Shown: piece after piece, positions 18,535-26,360 of the stretch
Numbering within the stretch: the stretch's first letter is position 1
Layout: every line of letters starts with the position of its first letter
Assembly (NCBI RefSeq): GCF_006149045.1
Contig: NZ_VBSN01000027.1
Span: 744,001 to 808,000 of the forward strand
Origin: Dyadobacter flavalbus
GTDB taxonomy: Bacteria > Bacteroidota > Bacteroidia > Cytophagales > Spirosomataceae
DNA: 64,000 nt
Direction: 5' to 3'
The notes under the pieces: model-generated
Told to the model about the DNA's origin: nothing
Database searches by the model: none
Seen by the model: the letters and a program-made list of their open reading frames with translations, nothing else
Position numbers and translations under genes: made by a program

Positions 18535-20247
18535 ATGAAACGCCGGAACTTCATTCAAAGCATTGCCGCAGGAAGCAGTATTGTGGCTGTAAATCCTGAA
18601 ATCAGCGAAGAGTATGTCGCACAAAAGCAGTCGGAAGCTAAGCCAAAAACTGAAAACCTGACGGCGGATGTTGTTATTGCCGGCGGCGGACTGGGCGGGT
18701 GCGCCGCTGCGCTTGCCGCTTTGCGGAATAACCTTTCCGTCATTTTAACCGAGGAAACGGACTGGATCGGCGGGCAGGTCAGTCAGCAAGGCGTTCCGCC
18801 GGACGAGCATCCATGGATCGAAACGCACGGCGCGCCAAAGGCTTACCGCGATTTCAGAAATGCAATCCGGCACTATTATATCCGCAATTACCCGTTAACG
18901 GAAGCCGCAAAGAACGGCAAATACCTGAATCCGGGAAACGGGTCGGTCTCAAGATTGTGCCACGAACCGAAAGTAGCCGTGGCCGTTCTGACGGAAATGC
19001 TGGCGCCGTACATCAGCCGCGGAAAGCTGACGTTGCTGCTGGAACACAAGCCCGTTTCCGCAGAAGTAAACGGCAATAAAGTAAAATCGCTGCATGTGCT
19101 GGGCAAGCGCAGCAAACAGCAGGTGAAATTGACGGCTCCTTACTTTGTGGATGCGACTGAACTCGGCGATTTACTGCCCATGACAGGAACCGAGTTTGTA
19201 ACAGGCGCCGAGGCGAAAAGCGAAACCAATGAACTGCATGCGCCGGAAAAAGCAAATCCGGAAAATAATCAGGCTTTTACCGTTTGCTTCGCCATGGATT
19301 ATTGCTACGGTGAAAATCACGTGATTGAAAAGCCGGCCGAATACGATTTCTGGAAAAATTTTATACCTGAAATGAAGGCGCCATGGTCTGGAAAGCTGCT
19401 TTCACTTTCGTATTCCAATCCAAAAACCCTTGAACCGAAAGAACTCGCATTTCATCCCACAGGTATGAATACCGGCGACAAACTGAATCTCTGGAATTAC
19501 CGCAGGATAATCAGTAAAGACAATTTCACAATCGGAAGTTACGGGAGCGATATTACGATTGTAAACTGGCCGCAGAATGATTATTTCCTTGGAAACCTGA
19601 TCGGAGCAAGTGAAAAGGAATTTGAGCGCCATGTGGAGCGTGGAAAACAACTGAGCTTGTCATTGCTTTACTGGCTGCAAACCGAAGCGCCGCGCCCGGA
19701 CGGCGGCAAAGGCTGGCCCGGCATATGCTTCCGGAAAGATATCATGGGAACGGCAGACGGATTTGCCAAATACCCGTATGTGCGTGAATCGAGGCGTATT
19801 AAAGCCGTGTTTACGATTAAAGAAGAACACGTAGGCGCTGCAAACCGGGCCATGATCACCGGAAAAGAAACCGGAAACAAAGCAGCCGAATTTTACGACA
19901 GCGTAGGAATCGGTTATTATCACATTGACCTGCATCCGAGTACGGGAAAAGACAACTACATCGATTTCGCCTCATTGCCGTTTCAAATTCCGCTCGGCGC
20001 CCTGCTGCCCATCCGAATGGAAAACCTGCTTCCCGCCAACAAAAACATCGGCACCACGCACCTCACAAACGGCTGTTACCGCCTGCATCCGGTGGAATGG
20101 AGCATCGGTGAAGCAGTTGGATTGCTTGTGAAATATGCGACGGAGAAAAAGGTAATTCCGCGGCTTGTGCGTGAGGATAAGGGGTTATTGGAGGGATTTC
20201 AGGGATTTTTGGAAAGGGAAGGAGTGGAGCTGACTTGGAGGGCATAA
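18535..20247 (+). CDS. Tat-exported FAD-dependent oxidoreductase
   Basis: FAD-dependent oxidoreductase of 570 residues (FAD_oxidored type). The N-terminus MKRRNFIQS carries a twin-arginine motif followed by a short hydrophobic stretch, so export with bound FAD is likely, although the hydrophobic core is short. The dinucleotide motif GGGLGGCAAA is at 50-59, followed by the acidic residue region LTEETDWIGGQ, typical of this family. No substrate can be named; relatives are often found with sugar or polyol genes. It stands alone between a hairpin and a convergent AT-rich gene. Base composition is that of the core genome, in contrast to what follows. Confidence 0.85.
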   Translation: MKRRNFIQSIAAGSSIVAVNPEISEEYVAQKQSEAKPKTENLTADVVIAGGGLGGCAAALAALRNNLSVILTEETDWIGGQVSQQGVPPDEHPWIETHGAPKAYRDFRNAIRHYYIRNYPLTEAAKNGKYLNPGNGSVSRLCHEPKVAVAVLTEMLAPYISRGKLTLLLEHKPVSAEVNGNKVKSLHVLGKRSKQQVKLTAPYFVDATELGDLLPMTGTEFVTGAEAKSETNELHAPEKANPENNQAFTVCFAMDYCYGENHVIEKPAEYDFWKNFIPEMKAPWSGKLLSLSYSNPKTLEPKELAFHPTGMNTGDKLNLWNYRRIISKDNFTIGSYGSDITIVNWPQNDYFLGNLIGASEKEFERHVERGKQLSLSLLYWLQTEAPRPDGGKGWPGICFRKDIMGTADGFAKYPYVRESRRIKAVFTIKEEHVGAANRAMITGKETGNKAAEFYDSVGIGYYHIDLHPSTGKDNYIDFASLPFQIPLGALLPIRMENLLPANKNIGTTHLTNGCYRLHPVEWSIGEAVGLLVKYATEKKVIPRLVREDKGLLEGFQGFLEREGVELTWRA

Positions 20248-20328
20248 AGTTTGGATAAGCCGTGCAGCTTAGAACCGTGAGAGAAAATCAGCTTACGTAT
20301 TCAAATTAATGTGGACAATAGCTGTCAG

Positions 20329-22137
20329 CTATGGCTTACAGTGTACATGAATTTCAATTCCATTTTCCGAACAACTATTTATCAAGCTAGAAATTATCCA
20401 TAGAAGCTGGATAACTTGGCTTCGCTCTCGGAAAGCGATATTATTTTGCAAATTTTGTAAGCGGTCTTGTAGTAAGCCCTTGGAAATAAAATCGATCACA
20501 AGAATAATCTCTTTTCTTACATTAGCAGAAACTAAGATTTTTTCGTATGCAGTAACGGCAGCATCAACCGTTCCACCATTTCTTAGCCGAGGAATTTTAG
20601 TAGTAATCCCGTCTAATATATAGTTTTTACTCCATTTAGTATTCTTTGTAGTTGATAGCTGATCATCCGATGGACTAAAATTTCCAATGTTTTTCAACGC
20701 TTGACCAACAATGTCATGAAAGCTTGACGCCGAAAGTTGCGTATCACCATTTTTGGCGTGTATAAAACTAATCTTGTTATCTTTTAAGGTTATAAAATCT
20801 GCCCACTCGTCGCCTAAATCATCTAAAAACGCATAGTCCGAAGCTGGAACTAGTATATTGTCTATATAATGGAAGATGCTAGTCGTACTGAATCCAACTG
20901 ATGTTGTATTGAAAGTACCCTTCTCACTTGTAGTTGTTAAAAGTGCGCTATTACCTGTGAATATTTCTAGGAAGTTATCAATAAAGCCTACCAACTTACT
21001 GTCCTTAAATAATTTTCTACTAGTGTAGACTAAGCTTAAATCTTCAAAATTTATGATATAATCATTGTGTCGATTGAAGTATTGTAGCAAATTTTCGGTT
21101 GATCCATCATTAAATTTAAAGTTTAAATTTTTTGCTTTCTTTGAAGAGAGGGTGATTGATTTTCGATTCATCATTACAACAATATCTTTAACAAGCTTGT
21201 TAGAGACTTTGTAGAGTACATCGCTTCCTGAAACAACTTTTTCAATGTCAAAGACATTTTTTAATGATTTTAAAATCTCGAGCAATGGAATTACTCTTGA
21301 TTTATCTTCATTTATATAAAGTTCACACCCAGTTATTTCTTGACTTTCGATATGATTGTTAAGGCGAGTAAGACTAAAAAGCAGTGAAATAGGAGTTAGC
21401 AAGCCTCTGTTACTTTCGTAGTCAATAGGAGTGGCAAAAATATTTAAAAATGAATTTTTTTGGACGTGTGTGCGAATCCTAAGTACGGTGGTTGCAGCCC
21501 AATTAAGTAATTCATTTAAGTAGCGTTTCTCTCCATAATTTGATATTCTTGAAGTATTCAAAGCAATAGATGTCTTTTCCTCATTATTGCTTAACCTAAG
21601 AGAATTAACAACATATTTACTGGCTCCAAAACCAGAAAAGGATTTTCTTAAATCATTTGCTTCAAGTGTCTTTCCTTTTATTGCATCAGAAGAAACACTC
21701 GTGTTATTTAATGTGAAGCGCTCAAAATTAGTGGAATCTTCAACGAATAGGGTTGCTAATGTTGAATAGTCAAGAGATACAAGATCTTTATGAAGCAAAT
21801 CCTCTCTGCTAAAAACACTTTTTTTAGAGATTAACACATGATCCTTAAAATCTACTATCAAAAGATAGGCGATTTTTTCTTCCTCCCATCTTGGGATAGG
21901 CTTGTCAATGAAAGAGGGGATAGTTACATATTTGAAAACACAAATAGAAAATTCAAGAGGAATACCTCGAATTTGCTTGCTTTGCTTCTTGATATTTAGA
22001 AGATAGTTGCCGCTCTTGTTACGTGATATATCTACAAATAGATCAGTTATATGTGCGTTTGAGTAAAATGAATTTGTGTCCTTCGTGTAGAAATAGGCAT
22101 TTTCATTTAGGATGATCCGATCTAGAGGGTTTGACAT
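20329..22137 (-). CDS. Uncharacterised AT-rich protein, possible nuclease-like C-terminal region
   Basis: A protein of 602 residues that I cannot assign to a named family. It is visibly AT-rich, with many Asn, Lys, Ile and Ser residues, unlike the flanking genes, which suggests recent acquisition. Near the C-terminus, GDEWADFITL (about 440-449) is followed by KISFIHAKNGD (about 455-465) and then SASSFHDIVGQALKNIG (about 470-487). The order Asp, HxK, Gln resembles an altered PD-(D/E)xK nuclease core, with His in place of Asp/Glu; this is inference only. No signal peptide or membrane helix is evident. Start is uncertain: the ATG at 22137 gives MSNPLDR, and an ATG at 22179 would add 14 residues. 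It lies next to a toxin-antitoxin operon. Confidence 0.7.
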   Translation of the reverse strand: MSNPLDRIILNENAYFYTKDTNSFYSNAHITDLFVDISRNKSGNYLLNIKKQSKQIRGIPLEFSICVFKYVTIPSFIDKPIPRWEEEKIAYLLIVDFKDHVLISKKSVFSREDLLHKDLVSLDYSTLATLFVEDSTNFERFTLNNTSVSSDAIKGKTLEANDLRKSFSGFGASKYVVNSLRLSNNEEKTSIALNTSRISNYGEKRYLNELLNWAATTVLRIRTHVQKNSFLNIFATPIDYESNRGLLTPISLLFSLTRLNNHIESQEITGCELYINEDKSRVIPLLEILKSLKNVFDIEKVVSGSDVLYKVSNKLVKDIVVMMNRKSITLSSKKAKNLNFKFNDGSTENLLQYFNRHNDYIINFEDLSLVYTSRKLFKDSKLVGFIDNFLEIFTGNSALLTTTSEKGTFNTTSVGFSTTSIFHYIDNILVPASDYAFLDDLGDEWADFITLKDNKISFIHAKNGDTQLSASSFHDIVGQALKNIGNFSPSDDQLSTTKNTKWSKNYILDGITTKIPRLRNGGTVDAAVTAYEKILVSANVRKEIILVIDFISKGLLQDRLQNLQNNIAFRERSQVIQLLWIISSLINSCSENGIEIHVHCKP

Positions 22138-22326
22138 GATGTTAAGTTTAAAGAATATCTGATATACAGTAGGGTGCAAAAAGCACGTAAATTTTCTATA
22201 TAAAAGAAAGTATTTACTCTTTAACTTATTTAGCGGTACATGCCTTCGAACGAGAAGAGACGACTAAGTATAGACTTGCCTAGATAAAATTGAATATATG
22301 TATTACAGAATAGGCTGAAAAGCCTT

Positions 22327-22668
22327 CTACTTAATTAACTCTTCTATTTCAATTTGCAATACTGGTAAATGCTTAACTATAATCCCCCAAATAACTTCAT
22401 CCGAAACCGAATCATAACCATGAATGATCCGATTACGTACATCAACAAGCTTTCGTGAATTAGTAATTTGAACGGAGTTGTCCTTTTTAATAATGCGATT
22501 CATTGCCTCGCCGATGATTTCAATGTTTCTTTCAACGGCGCGTTTTGTGCGTAAGTCGGCTTGATAACTTGCAAATAACATTGGCCGGTCAGCGAAGAAG
22601 CTTTCAATTTCTGTAATTGCATTGAGCATGTCGTATAGCCAAGTTTTGATCTCATTGTCCATACACAA
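22327..22668 (-). CDS. hepT: HepT-like RNase toxin (DUF86)
   Basis: HepT-family protein of 113 residues, the HEPN-domain RNase toxin of the HepT/MntA toxin-antitoxin system. The catalytic HEPN motif R-x4-H is at R78-H83 in VRNRIIHGY, with Y85 two residues after the His; in studied systems this Tyr is AMPylated by MntA, which blocks the RNase. The N-terminal half contains KTWLYDMLNAI and ERNIEIIGEA, typical of DUF86. The start overlaps the upstream mntA-like gene by 17 bases; using the second Met (22662) still leaves an overlap, so they are translationally coupled. AT-rich like its neighbours. Confidence 0.9.
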   Translation of the reverse strand: MCMDNEIKTWLYDMLNAITEIESFFADRPMLFASYQADLRTKRAVERNIEIIGEAMNRIIKKDNSVQITNSRKLVDVRNRIIHGYDSVSDEVIWGIIVKHLPVLQIEIEELIK

Positions 22669-23137
22669 GCTGCTTTTGCTTATTTATATTTTGCAAAAAA
22701 TATGGGTTTTTGATCGCTTTTTCTTCCAGCAAATCAACCGGGCGTTTGAAAATATCTTGTAATGAGAATTTAAAATCAAAATAGTTGTCTGCGTAATCTT
22801 CAACTTGCATTGGAGTGAAATCGACGATCAGATCAATGTCGCTGTCTGCGTCGAAGCGATCAGTCAGAACGGAACCGAACGCATATAAGCTTTTCACTTT
22901 GTGTGCTCTACAAAGTTTCACAATAGCTTCTTTGTACATTTCCAGCTTGTTCATTTCATTGTCTTTCCTTTTCAATTTATGAAAATCCTTTGGCCAAATT
23001 TCTACAATTTCGCCGTCTCTCATTACTACCAAAGGGGAGTTCTTTTGTCTTTTAAATTCAAGAACACTTTCAAATGTCTTTTTCATTCCTAGAAGTATCT
23101 TCTTCTCCAAATCCAGGAATTTTTCTTCTTCTGTCAT
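22652..23137 (-). CDS. mntA: MntA-like nucleotidyltransferase antitoxin with N-terminal extension
   Basis: Minimal nucleotidyltransferase of 161 residues, partner of the HepT toxin. The active-site motif GS-x10-DxD is complete: G88, S89, D100 and D102 in FGSVLTDRFDADSDID, with a third acidic residue D106. In characterised pairs MntA transfers AMP to the HepT tyrosine. Residues 1-60 precede the usual domain and resemble a separate small protein type with a LVVMRDGEIVEIWP segment, which in other genomes can be an independent gene. An internal Met at 62 (start near 22954) would give a standard-size MntA, so either a fusion or two overlapping products are possible. It starts 14 bases after an XRE regulator. 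Confidence 0.88.
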   Translation of the reverse strand: MTEEEKFLDLEKKILLGMKKTFESVLEFKRQKNSPLVVMRDGEIVEIWPKDFHKLKRKDNEMNKLEMYKEAIVKLCRAHKVKSLYAFGSVLTDRFDADSDIDLIVDFTPMQVEDYADNYFDFKFSLQDIFKRPVDLLEEKAIKNPYFLQNINKQKQLVYGQ

Positions 23138-23151
23138 AGCAATTAGGAGTT

Positions 23152-23574
23152 TTACTTCACGCCAATTAGCCGCTCCAACCGCAACATCATTTCATCCTTC
23201 TCTTTCAACATTCTTTCATAAAGCGCAATTTTGTCTTCATGAAGCTGCATAAGTTTATCAATAGGATGAAAAGTAGGATTGTTATTTATGGCATTCAGCA
23301 TTGAGTTGCCATGAAATGTATTGGCAATAATATTCACCGCATTTTCTTCATCAAAATTCCGAATGGCTTCAATGGGGATTTTAAGAATTGCCGAAACTTG
23401 TTCCAGAATGTCGGCATCGATCTTTTCTCTTTGTTCCAATAATGAGATTTTTTGCTGGTTCCATTCGTCGCCAAGTTCGAAGGCAAGGAAATCCTGTTTG
23501 ATCCCGAGCATTTCGCGGAAGCGTTTCAGGTTGCGGCCCTCGTGAATTTTTGGATTGGAGTTAGTATGTGTCAT
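23152..23574 (-). CDS. XRE-type helix-turn-helix regulator
   Basis: DNA-binding protein of 140 residues with an XRE/Cro helix-turn-helix at about 13-70 (NLKRFREMLGIKQDFLAFEL and the following QQKISLLEQ helix). A linker is followed by a C-terminal coiled-coil-like helix, KIALYERMLKEKDEMMLRLE. I start at the ATG at 23574 (MTHTNSNPK); the frame is open a further 47 codons but those residues look non-coding. It is the first gene of an apparent operon with mntA and hepT, so it may regulate that pair. Proteins of this layout are widespread in Bacteroidota and are not always linked to toxin-antitoxin genes. Confidence 0.8.
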   Translation of the reverse strand: MTHTNSNPKIHEGRNLKRFREMLGIKQDFLAFELGDEWNQQKISLLEQREKIDADILEQVSAILKIPIEAIRNFDEENAVNIIANTFHGNSMLNAINNNPTFHPIDKLMQLHEDKIALYERMLKEKDEMMLRLERLIGVK

Positions 23575-23765
23575 GCGGAAAACGGTTTCTTTAAAAAGGC
23601 AATTTATACAAATCCATCGGTAAATGTTTGAGTAATTTACGCGCATTTGATTGTAAAATACCGGCCGGATAAATTGGGTACCATTTGCAGGAACCGGTGC
23701 TTTGCTGCAAAACAAACAGATTGCTTACAGCAACGATTTGTTCCACACATTTGAAATCGGAAGAA

Positions 23766-24014
23766 ATGCACACAGAAACACACGCTAACGAAGCTGCGGA
23801 TTGGAAGTTGATTGCATATGGCCGGGAAGTAAGTGCATTGCTGAGCAGCAGCAACGCCGAAAGCTGGAACCGTGAACTTTGGACGATGTTCAGCGGATTC
23901 ATGCTCGCTCAAAGCGAAACGGGCCATACGCCAAATCTGAGCAACACCTATTTTTCTTTTAAAGAACTGCTTGAATTTTTTGAAAAAGTAGAACGGATCA
24001 GAAGAGGAGAGTAG
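23766..24014 (+). CDS. Small hypothetical protein
   Basis: An 82-residue reading frame starting MHTETHANEAADW at the ATG at 23766. It is predicted soluble and helical, contains three Trp in 45 residues and ends in the basic segment FFEKVERIRRGE. I do not recognise a family. Codon use resembles the core genome rather than the AT-rich genes beside it, and the amino-acid composition looks protein-like. It is divergent from the XRE regulator. A longer frame from 23685 seems less likely because the extra residues are Cys-rich and unstructured. Moderately likely to be real. Confidence 0.55.
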   Translation: MHTETHANEAADWKLIAYGREVSALLSSSNAESWNRELWTMFSGFMLAQSETGHTPNLSNTYFSFKELLEFFEKVERIRRGE

Positions 24015-24075
24015 GTGAAAAGGAAGATTTTAAACGTCAAAAATTATCACTTACTAAAATTTCAAATGAGTCAAT

Positions 24076-24112
24076 AAAAAAACAAGCGAGCAGATTACAA
24101 TCCACTCGCTTG
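24076..24112 (-). terminator. Terminator of the sugar operon
   Basis: On the minus strand an 8-bp stem CAAGCGAG/CTCGCTTG with a 14-base loop is followed by a run of seven T (plus-strand A run at 24076-24082). It lies about 30 bases beyond the stop of the Gfo/Idh/MocA lipoprotein at 24141 and closes the long minus-strand operon. Confidence 0.85.
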
Positions 24113-24140
24113 CTGTACTAAAATATTGATTTATAATCAA

Positions 24141-25520
24141 TTACTTCGCCTCTTTCAAAGCCTGCGTAGTTGTATAATACTTCGCGATCATGTTCGGAAC
24201 TTCCCATTCAGGCAGTTTGCCGGCTTTCAGGTATTCCATGTATTTGTTGGCGACTTGTGCAAAATGCGCTTCGTGTCCGTTGTCGTACTTTTTGGGTATC
24301 GTTACTTCCCAGCCGGCTGCATTCTTTTTCAGTTCTATGCCGGGATATTTGTCCTGAACCGACTTGAACGCTGCGGTTACAGCATCTTCATACGCTTTGC
24401 TTTTATCCGTTTTTTCGATGTACAGAACCGGCTTGTAATTCTGCTCTTTTCCCTGACGTACGATCAGATTGGCCTTGGAACCTTTCATGATCGAGTAATG
24501 CGTGTCGCCGGTTCCTTCCGGCGCCTGAAAATTCCAGATTACCGAAACTTTTGCATGAACGCCTTTCAGCGTGTAATGAAGTTCTCCGTTGGAATACACA
24601 TTCAGGGTGCTGTCTTTTACGTCCTTGCTCAGAAAATCCGGATATTTGTCGCTTTTTGTAACAAGTTTGAACTGCGAAGGCGTCAGTTTGGTAGCGGAAC
24701 GTTTGGCCGATAACAGATCAATATCTTTCTGATAATCCAGCGTTGTATTCGGGAAACAGCTCCATTGCACCAGATCCACAAGATGTGTCGTCACATCGAC
24801 CATTCCTTCGCCTTGCTGTTTCACGTCAAAAAACCACGTCGGCCTCACAAGCGGCTCGCCTGAAATGTATTTGAAAAAATGATGCACACTTTCCTTTGCA
24901 ACCGCAGGGTTTTCAGCCGTTCCTTTTTGCAGTTCACCGAAAATCGCCGGAAGCAAGGCAAGTTCGCGCTGCAATGCATTGGTGATTTCGTAGCGCTCCG
25001 TCATAATGTCGTACAGAAGCACTTTATTTTTTTCTGCGCTTGCAAATGCTTCTTTCAGCTTGTCGAATCCGGCGGCATCAATCGCCATCGGCTTGTCGGC
25101 AAGGACATTCAAACCGGCGTCCACCGATTTCTTGATAAAATCCGTCTTTTTCTGATTATTCCCGGCCAGTACGACTACATTTCCCTTTTTCTCGGAAAGC
25201 ATTTTTTCCAGAAAATCATTTCCGGTATAGACTTCCTCTTTCCAGTGCGTCGGATTTTCAGTCTGTGTATTGTATTTTTCAACTTTGTCAAGGTAAGCCT
25301 GTACATCCGGGCCTTTTGTGGCATACACATGAACAACGGAATCCACATCCGCATACATCGATTTCTGAACCAGTGCCGCATGAAAATGGCCGGGTTCCAC
25401 GACAATCAGGCTTAAAGGTTTTTTCTGTTCTTTTTGTTCTCCTTCTTCTTTCCTGGAATTACATCCGTAGTTTAACGTCATTGCGCTCAGTAAAGCGATG
25501 GTCAGGATTTTCTTTTTCAT
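24141..25520 (-). CDS. Gfo/Idh/MocA-family oxidoreductase lipoprotein
   Basis: Exported oxidoreductase-fold protein of 459 residues. The N-terminus MKKKILTIALLSAMTLNYGC is a lipoprotein signal with Cys at 20, so it should be membrane-anchored in the periplasm. The Rossmann entry is VVEPGHFHAALV rather than the usual GxGxxG/A, while a DKPMAID segment matches the family's (E/D)KP catalytic motif. The C-terminal half fits the putative oxidoreductase C-terminal domain found in Bacteroidota. It is the last gene of the nagAB operon, followed by a terminator. Substrate is unknown; context points to an amino sugar or its glycoside. The ATG at 25520 is chosen over an upstream ATG because it gives the signal peptide directly. 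Confidence 0.85.
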   Translation of the reverse strand: MKKKILTIALLSAMTLNYGCNSRKEEGEQKEQKKPLSLIVVEPGHFHAALVQKSMYADVDSVVHVYATKGPDVQAYLDKVEKYNTQTENPTHWKEEVYTGNDFLEKMLSEKKGNVVVLAGNNQKKTDFIKKSVDAGLNVLADKPMAIDAAGFDKLKEAFASAEKNKVLLYDIMTERYEITNALQRELALLPAIFGELQKGTAENPAVAKESVHHFFKYISGEPLVRPTWFFDVKQQGEGMVDVTTHLVDLVQWSCFPNTTLDYQKDIDLLSAKRSATKLTPSQFKLVTKSDKYPDFLSKDVKDSTLNVYSNGELHYTLKGVHAKVSVIWNFQAPEGTGDTHYSIMKGSKANLIVRQGKEQNYKPVLYIEKTDKSKAYEDAVTAAFKSVQDKYPGIELKKNAAGWEVTIPKKYDNGHEAHFAQVANKYMEYLKAGKLPEWEVPNMIAKYYTTTQALKEAK

Positions 25521-25565
25521 TTGAATGGATTCAGGTAATATTGGCAAGATAATCGCAAAGCTGAA

Positions 25566-26342
25566 CTATGCCTGACTATAAGACGAAATTTCTTTCAGTT
25601 TCCCTGAACTTGCCTTGTCAATAAATAGAATCGCATTCGGATGTTTGCGTAGAATCGTTGAAGGAAATTCTTCCTGGATATCCTCGGCTACGGTATGGTA
25701 AACAGCCTGCGCTTTTTTCTCGCCCGGCACGATCGCGTAAGCATATTTGGCTTTCAGTAACGTTGGAATTGTTAGCGTCAGCGCAGTTTCCGGCACTTCC
25801 CCGAATGTTTCAAAGCAGGCGTCATTCACCTGTTGCTGGCGGCAGGCATCGTCCAGTTCCACCATTTTCACTTCCAGCGGATCGTTAAAGAAAGCGACAT
25901 GCGGATCATTAAATGCCAGATGACCGTTTTCACCAATTCCCAGACAAACGATATCAATCGGGTTTTCTTGAAGCAACTGCGCATAGCGTTCACATTCCTT
26001 TTCAACATCCGCAGCATTGCCGTCCAGATACGAAACGGAATGCAAGGGAACGTGATCAAACAATTTTACTTTCAGGAAATAGCCAAAATTCTGCGGTGCA
26101 TCGTTGGGCAGATTAATATATTCGTCCATGTGAAAAGCATTGATCCTTTCCCATGCAATGCCTTTTTCTTCTTTGAGCGCAGCCAGAAATTCATTCTGCG
26201 AAGGTGCCGAAGCAAATATGATATTGACAAATTCCTGGGATTGCTGCAATTCACGGATTTTGTCCGCTACCATTTTTGCCGCAGTTTCACCCATTTCCTG
26301 CCTTGTATCAAAAATCCTGATTTCCAGTTGATCGACTTTCAT
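25566..26342 (-). CDS. nagB: Glucosamine-6-phosphate deaminase-like isomerase
   Basis: NagB/6-phosphogluconolactonase-fold protein of 258 residues, expected to convert glucosamine-6-phosphate to fructose-6-phosphate and ammonia. AFHMDEYINLP (69-79) matches the NagB catalytic-base loop. However, the second active-site loop is GIGENGHLAFNDP (135-147), where E. coli NagB has GNDGHIAFNEP, so the triad Asp reads Asn and the Glu reads Asp. The phosphate-loop segment (FASAPSQNEF) also differs. It belongs to a divergent subgroup, and could act on a related amino sugar phosphate. It lies 18 bases after nagA, clearly in the same operon. Confidence 0.85.
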   Translation of the reverse strand: MKVDQLEIRIFDTRQEMGETAAKMVADKIRELQQSQEFVNIIFASAPSQNEFLAALKEEKGIAWERINAFHMDEYINLPNDAPQNFGYFLKVKLFDHVPLHSVSYLDGNAADVEKECERYAQLLQENPIDIVCLGIGENGHLAFNDPHVAFFNDPLEVKMVELDDACRQQQVNDACFETFGEVPETALTLTIPTLLKAKYAYAIVPGEKKAQAVYHTVAEDIQEEFPSTILRKHPNAILFIDKASSGKLKEISSYSQA

Positions 26343-26360
26343 AGTTTGTGGTGTTAATAA

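Noticed and set aside
24126-24713. Plus-strand frame of 195 codons opposite the oxidoreductase lipoprotein
   Set aside because: Antisense to a gene with a signal peptide and a family fold; the composition is that of a shadow frame.
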